A stretch of DNA of 64,000 bases from the NCBI GenBank assembly GCA_947588985.1, contig CANQBG010000001.1:1-64000 (forward strand), read 5' to 3'. Position 1 is the stretch's first letter. Each line of letters begins with the position of its first letter. Positions 41,119 to 49,505 of this stretch are shown here, piece by piece. Position numbers and translations under genes: made by a program. Under the pieces are notes generated by a model that was not told where the DNA came from, ran no database searches, and was given only the letters and a program-made list of their open reading frames with translations. Source of the stretch: an uncultured Clostridia bacterium (lineage in GTDB: Bacteria > Bacillota > Clostridia > Christensenellales > Borkfalkiaceae).

Positions 41119-43131
41119 TCAAACTTTATCGGCCTTTTCGAATCCCTTGCGGAAGGCTGCATGCGTCGCCGCAAGGTCCTCATAGCCGCCGGCGGGGTCG
41201 GCAAAGCGGAGACGGTTGAAGATGCCGTCGTCATCGACGTCGTTGCAGTTGAACCAGATGAGGCCCTTGATCTGCTTGGCGTAGGGCGCGGGATTTTCCG
41301 CATAGAGCTCTTCGAACATCCCCTCGACCCACTTTGCCTGTGCGTCGCCGTTTCTGCCGAGTTCCATGCCCGCGCTGTCGCCCGAATTTCCGCCCGAACC
41401 GCAGGCGAACTCCCCGATGATCATCCCCCACTTCTCGAAATAGGGCTGATTCTTGGCATAGAGATTGCCGTAGTGGGAGGCGAACGTCGTCATGCGGTTT
41501 TCGGCGCTGTCGGGATAGTTGTTCATCTCATAACTCGTGCCGCCGAGAAGGTGCGCATATTCCCTTCCGGGGAAGTAGCACAGGTCCTCGCTCCAACCCG
41601 AATACGGACACGATTTCGCGATGGGATTCCAGATCCAAATGACGTTATCCACACCGTTTTCCTCGAAGATATCGAAGAGCCTGCGCCACGTCATGACGAA
41701 GATATCGGGGTCTAAAAGATTCATGATGCCCGAGTAGCTCGTCCAGTCGGTGTTCATCTCGTTGTTGAGGCGGAACATCACGGGCCGCGCATACTCCTTG
41801 ATATCGAGGGCGAGACGACGGAAGTATTCGTCGTATTTCCCGCGCATGATATCGAACATGGGCGAGACTTCCTCCGCGACGGTATTGTTGTTCGTCGTAT
41901 ATTGGAAGGTGAATTCGAGCGTCTGCCGCGTCCCGTCTCCGTTCCCGCCCGCGAGCTCCTTGGCCATGGCCGTCGGGAAGTAGTGCGGGATCCGATCTGG
42001 GTCGTCCGCGGCACCCCATCCGAGGTGGGTATACGTCATGTAGATGTCGTATTTCCGCCCCCAGATCTCATCCTCGATATAGGTCTGCATCTCCTTGCTC
42101 TTTTGGAGATACTCGTCGTACTCCTTCTGCCCGGGGAGCAAGCCGTCCTCATTCCCGGGCATGGAATAGCTGAACACACCCCAATTCTTCTTATCTTCCG
42201 TCATGAGTTGGCGGAAATAATTGCGCGTCTCGTCGTTCCAACGGGGATTTTCGAGGGGATCGCCGCCGTCGAAATAGTTGCGCAGCGTGCCCTTGATGTC
42301 GAACCGGTCCCATGTGAGCACGATCTTATCCATGAGCTCCGAGCAGTCGGAGGCGGACTTCAACACAAAGAGCCCGAAATTTCTGTCGTCCTTGACTTTG
42401 CGGACGACGCCGATGTTGTAATACGGCCGCTCGATCCCCGCGTTGTCCTCGATGAGGACGTCGAAGCGGAAGATCTCATAGCCCTCCCGGCGGGTGAGGT
42501 TGCCCGCCTTCACGGTGGGATAGGCATGTGTCCCGTCCGATGTCCCGTCGTCGCCCACGGGGATCACGTCGAAATCCAAGGGCTTTAAGAGCGTGAGGTT
42601 TTGATTCTCATAGTAAGCCGGGTTGAGGAGATGGCGCAAGAGCCACTCGTTGACGTAGATCTGCCAGCCGTTATTCTGCCCCGAATAGGGATTGGAATGC
42701 TCCGCGCTATACGTCAGGATGCTGTCCCCGAAGGTGAATTGCGAGCGATACGCCCCAATGGAATAGTCGGAAACGACGTCTTTTACCGGCAACGTGAAGG
42801 CCGTCCCCGTGGAGGGCAAGACGATGCGGACGGACTTTCCGTTGAAAAATTCCAATTTGAGGTCGTGGCGGGAGCTGAATTCGGTGTAGGCGGAGACGTA
42901 CTCCCCGTTCTTATTGACGCGCACGCCCTTCACATCGGACGCCGCGGCAAAACCGTTCTGCGCGTCGAGCGCTTCGCCCTTGGTGTAGATCCCCTGCAGG
43001 GTGAAGTTGACCGTCGCGGAGTCGGTGATCACATCCTCCGCGGGAAGGCCTCCCCCGCCGCACGCGCCGCATGCGGCAAGCAACGTCCCCGCCATGGAGA
43101 TCCCCAAAATTGCCTTGATGAACCCTTTCAT
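41119..43131 (-). CDS. GH26-like lipoprotein glycosidase
   Basis: 670 residues, ATG at 43131 with GGAGG four bases upstream. Lipoprotein signal LLAACG, then a beta-sandwich region of about 300 residues and a TIM-barrel-like C-terminal half. PVMFRLNNEMNTDWTSYSG resembles the GH26 acid/base Glu motif (RLNHEMNG) and GMIIGEFACG the nucleophile Glu strand. This suggests an extracellular mannanase or related exo-acting enzyme; the substrate specificity is not assured. It shares a tight operon (11-base gap) with the GDPD gene. Confidence 0.75.
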   Translation of the reverse strand: MKGFIKAILGISMAGTLLAACGACGGGGLPAEDVITDSATVNFTLQGIYTKGEALDAQNGFAAASDVKGVRVNKNGEYVSAYTEFSSRHDLKLEFFNGKSVRIVLPSTGTAFTLPVKDVVSDYSIGAYRSQFTFGDSILTYSAEHSNPYSGQNNGWQIYVNEWLLRHLLNPAYYENQNLTLLKPLDFDVIPVGDDGTSDGTHAYPTVKAGNLTRREGYEIFRFDVLIEDNAGIERPYYNIGVVRKVKDDRNFGLFVLKSASDCSELMDKIVLTWDRFDIKGTLRNYFDGGDPLENPRWNDETRNYFRQLMTEDKKNWGVFSYSMPGNEDGLLPGQKEYDEYLQKSKEMQTYIEDEIWGRKYDIYMTYTHLGWGAADDPDRIPHYFPTAMAKELAGGNGDGTRQTLEFTFQYTTNNNTVAEEVSPMFDIMRGKYDEYFRRLALDIKEYARPVMFRLNNEMNTDWTSYSGIMNLLDPDIFVMTWRRLFDIFEENGVDNVIWIWNPIAKSCPYSGWSEDLCYFPGREYAHLLGGTSYEMNNYPDSAENRMTTFASHYGNLYAKNQPYFEKWGMIIGEFACGSGGNSGDSAGMELGRNGDAQAKWVEGMFEELYAENPAPYAKQIKGLIWFNCNDVDDDGIFNRLRFADPAGGYEDLAATHAAFRKGFEKADKV

Positions 43132-43142
43132 GCGTCCTCCTT

Positions 43143-44966
43143 TCATCCGATCGTGACTTCTGCGAGATTGCTGTAAAGCCCAAACGTCGTGGCGGTGTTG
43201 CCGTCTGTGGTCTGTTCGAGATAGAAGAGCACCTTCGCCTTGTTCCCCTCGCGGGATACAACGATGATCTCACACTCCTTCTCGACCTTCCACCCATTGT
43301 ACGTCTTGCAGGGAAGCGTTACCTTCCCCGACGCGAGCGCGGCCTCCGTCAGGCTCTCGGGGGTCCCGATCGTCTTTACGAGGAGCGCGCAGTCCTCGGC
43401 GGCGTTGGTCGTGGCGATGTTGCACTTGATGCCGAAGTGACGGGGATCCTCGAAGGTCCATGTGTTCTGCGCATACCCGCGTGCGAGCCAGCTCGGCGCA
43501 AGTCTGTTGGTCGTCGGATCCATGGTATTGTTTGCGTTGTCATACGTCATCTCGTCGAGGGAGACGTTGAATTTGCGGCAGATCTTCTTCATGCACCCCG
43601 CAAGATCGCCACGCGTGACGTAGTTCCCGCCCCAAAACTGCGGATATCCCACTTTCTCGTTGTACTTTGCGGAAGTGGCCGAGCCGAGGAACCCGACGGG
43701 GATCTCGGGGCACACTTCGCGCATCCGTTCGGCATAGAGCGAATAGAAGGTGATGGCGATCCAGCGGCCCTTCATCTCGGGATACTTCTCGATGATCTTC
43801 TTCATCGTCCCGATGGCGTCGAGTTTATCGGCGTCGCCCGCGAGCGAAGAGGCCGCGTCGAATTTGAGCTCGAAGATGAAGATGACGTCCGTCTTGAGCA
43901 AGATCCTAATGGCCTCGTCGAGCGTCGGGAAGGTATCCGCATACTTCCCCGAATAGTCGCTCAGGTGCATCCGCTTGATGTCTGCCGCCTTCGCCAGCGA
44001 GAAATAGGCGTTGATATCGTTCTTTGCCGTCGGGCTTGTGTTGGAATTATGGCAGATGAAGATCTCTTGATCGCTCGTGATCTGCAAGTCGAGCTCGATA
44101 TGCGTCGCGCCTTCGTTTGCGGTGGCGGCAATGGCCGTCTTGGACTGCTCGTTGCAATACGCCGTGATCCCACGGTGCGCCGCGATGTATTGCGCCCGCG
44201 CAAACCCGCTCTTTTCAAACACTTTGAGCGCGTCCGTCATCGGCGTAACTTCATTGCAGACGACGCCGTAGCATCCGGCCGCCATCGCGTTTACGGCCGA
44301 TTCCTTGTCCTCGACGGTAGCCCAGCAGACCTTCGCCATCGCCTCGACATACTCGGCCGCAACGGGAAGATTTTGCTGTCCGCCGTCGTAGAGGAGGATG
44401 TTGCAGCCCGCCTTGTTGGCCGCGCCGATGTGGTCCCATTCGTCGTAGCGGCCCGCGCCGATCGTGACGTCCGTGAGGTCATACACGGTGTTGACGAGAT
44501 AGGCCGTCTCATCCGCATACAGCTGTTCGAGGACGGTGATGTCGCTCGAGACGGCCATCATGTCCGCGATCGTATAGGTATTTTTCAGCCATGCGACAAA
44601 GGGCGAGACCGTGGCGGCGTTCAGCCGCACGATGGGAATGAGTTTGCCCTTGATGTAACTATCGAAGGTCTCCTTTAAGGACTTTTTCTCCCCGCCGAGC
44701 GTGACGTTCATCTCTTCGTCGGGGGTGATGATGACGGAAGCGGGCTTTTGCTTCCCCTTCGCCGCCGAAGTGATGCCCTCGAAGGAGGTCGCCTCCAACA
44801 CGAGCGTCGGCTCGATGAAGAGCCCCTTTCCCTCCGCGACGTTCTCGGAGACGTTGACATAATCGGAATAGGTTGCGGGAGCAGCTCCTGCCGAAATGTG
44901 CGGCAGGATGGCCGTGCTCAGAAGGAGCGCGGAAAGCGCAGATGCGAGAATGACTCTTTTTTTCAT
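43143..44966 (-). CDS. Secreted glycerophosphodiester phosphodiesterase-type protein
   Basis: 607 residues with a signal peptide (about 1-28). The GDPD domain starts near residue 262: AHRGITAYCNEQSKTAIAATANEGATHIELDLQITSDQEIFICHNSN, with the catalytic His and metal-binding Glu/Asp residues in place. The first half (about 45-255) has a similar beta/alpha layout (VNTVYDLTDV, ILLYDGG) but without the His, so it may be a degenerate second GDPD-like barrel. It would hydrolyse glycerophosphodiesters outside the cell, for example from teichoic acids or phospholipid headgroups. Confidence 0.85.
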   Translation of the reverse strand: MKKRVILASALSALLLSTAILPHISAGAAPATYSDYVNVSENVAEGKGLFIEPTLVLEATSFEGITSAAKGKQKPASVIITPDEEMNVTLGGEKKSLKETFDSYIKGKLIPIVRLNAATVSPFVAWLKNTYTIADMMAVSSDITVLEQLYADETAYLVNTVYDLTDVTIGAGRYDEWDHIGAANKAGCNILLYDGGQQNLPVAAEYVEAMAKVCWATVEDKESAVNAMAAGCYGVVCNEVTPMTDALKVFEKSGFARAQYIAAHRGITAYCNEQSKTAIAATANEGATHIELDLQITSDQEIFICHNSNTSPTAKNDINAYFSLAKAADIKRMHLSDYSGKYADTFPTLDEAIRILLKTDVIFIFELKFDAASSLAGDADKLDAIGTMKKIIEKYPEMKGRWIAITFYSLYAERMREVCPEIPVGFLGSATSAKYNEKVGYPQFWGGNYVTRGDLAGCMKKICRKFNVSLDEMTYDNANNTMDPTTNRLAPSWLARGYAQNTWTFEDPRHFGIKCNIATTNAAEDCALLVKTIGTPESLTEAALASGKVTLPCKTYNGWKVEKECEIIVVSREGNKAKVLFYLEQTTDGNTATTFGLYSNLAEVTIG

Positions 44967-44981
44967 GATGACCTCCGATCC

Positions 44982-45611
44982 TTACCCCGTGATTCCCACG
45001 ATGAAGGTGAAACTTGCGCTTTGATCCCCGAGCCGGACGGTGATGGTGCATTCTCCGCGGCTGACGGCCGTCACCATGGCGATCTTACCTTGCTCCTCCA
45101 CCGTGGCGACGGAGGCGTCCGACGTCTCCCAGACGCACTGCTCCGCGACGTCGTCGGCGACATCGGCGCGCACGGAGACGACGGCCCCCTTTCTCACCAC
45201 GAGCTTGCCCTCGGGCACGCTATAGAGGAAGGGCTCGAAGGGCTCCGAGATAGTGACGGCGCACGTTCCCAAGATCGTTTCGCCGTATTTCACGGTGATC
45301 GTCGCGTTGCCCGCGGCCACGGCCGTAACGGCGGCTTCCGTTCCGGTCGCTTCGATCGACGCGATCTCCGGCGCCGAACTCGTCCAGACGTACTCCGTCA
45401 TGAGATCGCTCCCCTCGGCGCTGAGCGAAGAGACCGCGGGCGCAGGTTCCGTGAGGTGAAGGGTGGCCGTCTGCCCCACGGTGAGGGCGAGCTCCGTTTG
45501 ATCGAGCACGAGCGAGGGCTTTTTCCCGCCCCCGTCGCCCGTGCAGGCGGATACTGTAAGCGCCGCAGCGGCGACAAACGCCGCGATCGGCAGTAGAAAT
45601 TTGAGTTTCAT
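44982..45611 (-). CDS. BIG2-domain lipoprotein
   Basis: 209 residues from the ATG at 45611 (GGAG before it). Lipobox LTVSACTG at 15-22, then two bacterial Ig-like (BIG_2) domains: residues 30-120 (LTVGQTATLHL, YVWTSSAPEIASIEATG, VTAVAAGNATITVKYG) and 125-209 (ECVWETSDASVATVEEQG type pattern, VTAVSRGECTITVRLG). Such modules bind surfaces or sugars. The gene lies between DUF4127 and GDPD genes with short gaps, so it is likely part of the same operon. Confidence 0.9.
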   Translation of the reverse strand: MKLKFLLPIAAFVAAAALTVSACTGDGGGKKPSLVLDQTELALTVGQTATLHLTEPAPAVSSLSAEGSDLMTEYVWTSSAPEIASIEATGTEAAVTAVAAGNATITVKYGETILGTCAVTISEPFEPFLYSVPEGKLVVRKGAVVSVRADVADDVAEQCVWETSDASVATVEEQGKIAMVTAVSRGECTITVRLGDQSASFTFIVGITG

Positions 45612-45621
45612 AGAGATCTCC

Positions 45622-47142
45622 TTATTTTTCGGCAATTCCGTCTTTGGTCTTGAGGGAAAATCCCATTTCAAACGTGCGGTTCCACGGCGACCACATCTCC
45701 ACATCCTCCACGAGCGCGGCGAGCATGGGATAGGTCTCTTGCATGTAGGAGAGAAGCTCCATCCTCCCCTCCTCCACGCACTTTCCGCGCACGCCGTCGA
45801 GCTCGAACACGGTGAGCCCGTATTTCGGGACGGGCACCGTATCGATGAAGTAGCGGGTATGCGAACAGTAGCCCACGTCGTCGTAATAGCGGTGAAGCAG
45901 GAAGTCGCGATTGCCCCGCTCGTCGCGCCCCACGAAGTATAGAAGGCTCTCGCAGAGCACCGTTCCGAGGGTGTTGGACGAGGTATTCCAGCCCGCATAG
46001 GCATGGACCCTCAGAAGAAGGTCCTCGTCGCGCAGCAGTTCCACGAGCTCGAGATCGCTCCCTGTAGGGTCTGCGACGTCGGCCACGGCCACGATCTTCC
46101 CCTCCCCGAGCGCATATTTCAAAAAGTCGAGATATTCGGGGAGGCTTCTCTCCACGTCGTACGGGATACTGCGCGCCTCCTCCTTGGGAAGATAGAGCAT
46201 CTCCGCGCCGATATTCACGGCGAGCACGATGTCGCACTCCGCAAGGCTGTATACCCTTCGCGCGCCCGCCGCGAGAATCTGATTTTTGATGGTCGCGTCG
46301 ATGGTGCGGTCCTCAAAGGAGGGAACGACGAACGGCCCGTTCGTGGCGGCGTAATAGACGTAGACTTTGGGGCGGATCCCCCGCTTTTCGAGGATGGCCC
46401 GCGCGAGGAGGGACATCCCCACGTCGTCCGCCGCGGGATAGACGGGGACGCTGAGCTGCATCCCCCGCTCTTTCAAAAACCGTTTGACCCGCGTGCGGTC
46501 GAGCGACGTAAATCCATAGGGCGCGCTGTCGTCCTGCGGGACGAGGAATCCGTCCGCAAAGCCCGCCGAAACGAGCTCCAACGTGTGAAAGAGCACTTCG
46601 AGGTTGATCTCACGCCGCGCGGTGTAATCTTCGAGCGCCTCCTTTGCAACGGCCGCCTTCACGCGTTCGAAGTCTGCCGCTTCCTCTTCGGTCAAGAGGC
46701 CGAGCGACTCGCGGTGGAGATATTTTCCATAGAGATGGATCTCCGCGCCGCAGTCCCAATAGTAATCGGGTTCCTCGTCGCCGTTGGAAAACCGCGGGCA
46801 CCGCATGACCGTTTGAAAGGCATAGAGCTTGCACGCGGGGTAGCGCGCTTTGAGCTCTTTGAGGATGTCGGCGCGCGCAAACAGCGTCTCGCGGTCGATG
46901 TGATGCAATCTCGAGGGGATCAGCCCGCCATAGATGAGGGTATCCATCGAGAGAATGCACGCGTCCGCGTCCGCGGCGGCCGCATACAGCCACTCCGCGA
47001 GTTTTTCGGCGTCGGCGGGGCGTTTTTTCAGCCCCATGAGCGCCATGGGCGGCACGATGAGCGTGTGATCCGCCTTGGGCATGAGACACGGAAATTGATA
47101 GTTGCAGGGGCGTTCGTCGAGCGGAACGAGTACGATCTTCAT
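45622..47142 (-). CDS. DUF4127 family protein
   Basis: 506 residues, no signal peptide. The family hallmark MKIVLVPLDERPCNYQFP opens the protein, and ILSMDTLIYGGLIPSRLHH and NTSSNTLGTVL follow. The family occurs in sugar ABC operons of Bacillota; its reaction is not known to me. The alternating beta/alpha layout and conserved Asp/Asn/Arg suggest a sugar-acting enzyme, as an inference. It starts 1 base after the LplC stop, so it is coupled to the importer. Confidence 0.88.
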   Translation of the reverse strand: MKIVLVPLDERPCNYQFPCLMPKADHTLIVPPMALMGLKKRPADAEKLAEWLYAAAADADACILSMDTLIYGGLIPSRLHHIDRETLFARADILKELKARYPACKLYAFQTVMRCPRFSNGDEEPDYYWDCGAEIHLYGKYLHRESLGLLTEEEAADFERVKAAVAKEALEDYTARREINLEVLFHTLELVSAGFADGFLVPQDDSAPYGFTSLDRTRVKRFLKERGMQLSVPVYPAADDVGMSLLARAILEKRGIRPKVYVYYAATNGPFVVPSFEDRTIDATIKNQILAAGARRVYSLAECDIVLAVNIGAEMLYLPKEEARSIPYDVERSLPEYLDFLKYALGEGKIVAVADVADPTGSDLELVELLRDEDLLLRVHAYAGWNTSSNTLGTVLCESLLYFVGRDERGNRDFLLHRYYDDVGYCSHTRYFIDTVPVPKYGLTVFELDGVRGKCVEEGRMELLSYMQETYPMLAALVEDVEMWSPWNRTFEMGFSLKTKDGIAEK

Positions 47143-47143
47143 A

Positions 47144-48415
47144 TCATCCCTTCACGGAGCCGAGCTGGAGCCCGCCCTTGATGTATTTCACAACATAGGG
47201 ATACATGAGGATGATGGGGATAATGCTCGCGAGCATCGCCGCGGCCTCCACGTTCTGCGCATTGGTCTGAAGCCAGGGATCGAGGCGGTTGATGGTCGAG
47301 CTCTGCAACATGATGTAGAGATAATACGCGAGCGGCTGCGCCTTGGTTGCGCCCGGGTCGATGAAGAGCATGGCTGAGCCGTAGCTATTCCAAGTGCCCA
47401 CGATGGTGAAGAAGCAACACGTCCCGATGATGGGAAGCGACATGGGGATCACGATGAGGAAGAAGAGCTGCAGATCGCTCGCCCCATCGAGTTTCGCCGC
47501 CTCCTCGATATCCACCGAAATTCCCTCGAAGAAGGTCTTGAAGTAGAGCATGTTGGCGACGTTGCTGAGGGAGATGAGGATGACGGACAGGATGTTGTTG
47601 AGTAGCCCGAGCATGCTCATCATGAGGTAGATGGGCACGATACCCGAGGAGAACAGCATCGTGATGACGAAATACATCAAAATCCCGCCGCGGAACGGGA
47701 AATCCCGCTTGGAGAGCGAGTAGGCGGCGAGCGCCATCATGAGGTTGGAAGCGATCGTGACCGTCGCCGTGATGATGGTGGAGTTGGCAAAGGCCTGCCA
47801 GAATTCCGCCGCGCCCGTCGTGATGAGGACGTATTTGAGCGCCGCAAGCGTGGGCTGGACGGGGAACAACACGACTTGCGTGTTGAATGCGCCGTCGTTG
47901 AAGGCGAGCGAGAAGTAGTTGAGGAGCGGAAAGCAGATGATCACGATCCCCGCAAAGAGCGCCGTGAGATTGATGACGTTGAGAATGATATCGACGCTGC
48001 TCTCGCGGATCTTATTGGGATGGCGGCCGGAATGGCGGCGCTTGCTCATCATGCGGTCGGAAGTGGCAAGGCGCTTGGCCTCCGCCTCACCGAAGCGGCC
48101 GCGCGCGATGGCCAGGATCTCATCGAGGGGCTTCCCCTCTCCGCCGAGCTCCCACGCATTGAGGTAGCAATAGCTGTGGAAGGAGACGATGTTGGAGACG
48201 GCGACGAGAAGCACGAGGGCCAAAAAGGCGACGCCGAGCCACCACAGCGAGTAGAAGATCAAAAGGAGGCTGATCGCCAAGCCGATCGTGAGGCATCCGA
48301 GCGCCGTGAGCGTCTTGGAGAGCGCGCCTTTGAATACGGGCGCGGAGTTCTTTGCCCAATACTTGAAATGCCGGAGCGCATAGTTTCCGAAAAAGCGATA
48401 AATGCCTTGTTTCAT
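47144..48415 (-). CDS. LplC-type sugar ABC permease with N-terminal membrane extension
   Basis: 423 residues, about 125 longer than usual LplC. The permease core (residues 130-423) has six helices and the EAA loop EEAAKLDGASDLQLFFLIVIPMS. The extra N-terminal part holds two hydrophobic segments (about 38-62 and 65-85) and a charged cytoplasmic loop up to residue 130. It pairs with the LplB-type permease 13 bases upstream. Confidence 0.93.
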   Translation of the reverse strand: MKQGIYRFFGNYALRHFKYWAKNSAPVFKGALSKTLTALGCLTIGLAISLLLIFYSLWWLGVAFLALVLLVAVSNIVSFHSYCYLNAWELGGEGKPLDEILAIARGRFGEAEAKRLATSDRMMSKRRHSGRHPNKIRESSVDIILNVINLTALFAGIVIICFPLLNYFSLAFNDGAFNTQVVLFPVQPTLAALKYVLITTGAAEFWQAFANSTIITATVTIASNLMMALAAYSLSKRDFPFRGGILMYFVITMLFSSGIVPIYLMMSMLGLLNNILSVILISLSNVANMLYFKTFFEGISVDIEEAAKLDGASDLQLFFLIVIPMSLPIIGTCCFFTIVGTWNSYGSAMLFIDPGATKAQPLAYYLYIMLQSSTINRLDPWLQTNAQNVEAAAMLASIIPIILMYPYVVKYIKGGLQLGSVKG

Positions 48416-48428
48416 GATACCGCCCTCC

Positions 48429-49481
48429 TTACCAAAGTCCGCGCTTCAAGGTCTTGGACGTCAAATAGTTGCCGCCGACCATGAGGAAGAGGCCGATGAG
48501 GCCGTTAAAGACGCCGAGCGCCGTCGCAAAGGGAACGTTTTCACGGTTGAGCACGGAGATCTGATAGATGTAGGTATCGAGCACGATCTGCGAGGAAGTA
48601 AACGTCCCGCGGTTGACCTGCATCATCGTGTAGACGAGCTCGAAGCCCGTCGCCATCATGCCCGAGATATTGAGGACGAGCGTTAAGGCGATGGTCGGGA
48701 GGATGGAGGGAATGGTGAGATACCACATCTTTTGCAGCCTGTTTGCGCCCTCGAGCGTGGCCGATTCATAGTAGGTCTTGTCGATCGCCATGATGGCGGA
48801 GTAGTAGAGAATGCACCCCCATCCGGCGTTTTTCCAAGCCGAGAAGAACACGAGGAGGGGCTTAAACCACACGTCCTGCGCCATGATGTGCCCCGTCACG
48901 CGGCCCAAGAGGCCGATATCGGGGTCGAGGAATCCGCGCCAGATACCGATGACGATGGCCCACGAGAGGAAGTTGGGAATGCTGATGACGATCAAAATGA
49001 CCTTCGCGAGGCTCTGACTTTTGAGCTCGGAGAGCTGTACGGCGATGATGATGGAGAGCGGGAAGCACAGCACGAGGCGGATGACGTTGATGAGCAACGT
49101 GTTTCCGACGGCCTTGATGAACGATGCGTCGTAGAAGATGGAGACGAAGTTGTTGAAGGTCCAGCCGCCGTGCGTGAGATTCCACATGACGTCTGCCTTG
49201 GCGAGATCGAACTGTGTGGGATCCTTGAAGGCAAACAGAATGCCGAACATGGGGATATAAGAAAATACCAGCGAAACAAGCATGGCCGGAAGCAGGAACA
49301 CAAGGAGATTGCGGTGCTTCTTGATGCGTTTCCACTGGTCCTTCCAAAATCCGGGGTGCGGATCATAGGGTGTCTGAGGTTGGGAGAGGGTCTCCTCCAA
49401 TCCACCCGCATACAGGGGAGCGCCCTCCCCCGCCGCTTCCGCGACGGGGGTCGCGCTCATATAATTTCTATCGTGATTCAT
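48429..49481 (-). CDS. LplB-type sugar ABC permease
   Basis: 350 residues, six helices and the EAA loop YESATLEGANRLQKMWYLTIPSI. The first 50 residues are an unstructured polar extension. It forms the membrane channel with the LplC-type partner; the ATPase is not encoded here, so a shared MsmX-type ATPase is expected. Confidence 0.94.
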   Translation of the reverse strand: MNHDRNYMSATPVAEAAGEGAPLYAGGLEETLSQPQTPYDPHPGFWKDQWKRIKKHRNLLVFLLPAMLVSLVFSYIPMFGILFAFKDPTQFDLAKADVMWNLTHGGWTFNNFVSIFYDASFIKAVGNTLLINVIRLVLCFPLSIIIAVQLSELKSQSLAKVILIVISIPNFLSWAIVIGIWRGFLDPDIGLLGRVTGHIMAQDVWFKPLLVFFSAWKNAGWGCILYYSAIMAIDKTYYESATLEGANRLQKMWYLTIPSILPTIALTLVLNISGMMATGFELVYTMMQVNRGTFTSSQIVLDTYIYQISVLNRENVPFATALGVFNGLIGLFLMVGGNYLTSKTLKRGLW

Positions 49482-49505
49482 CGTTACCTCACACTTATTC
49501 CCGGG

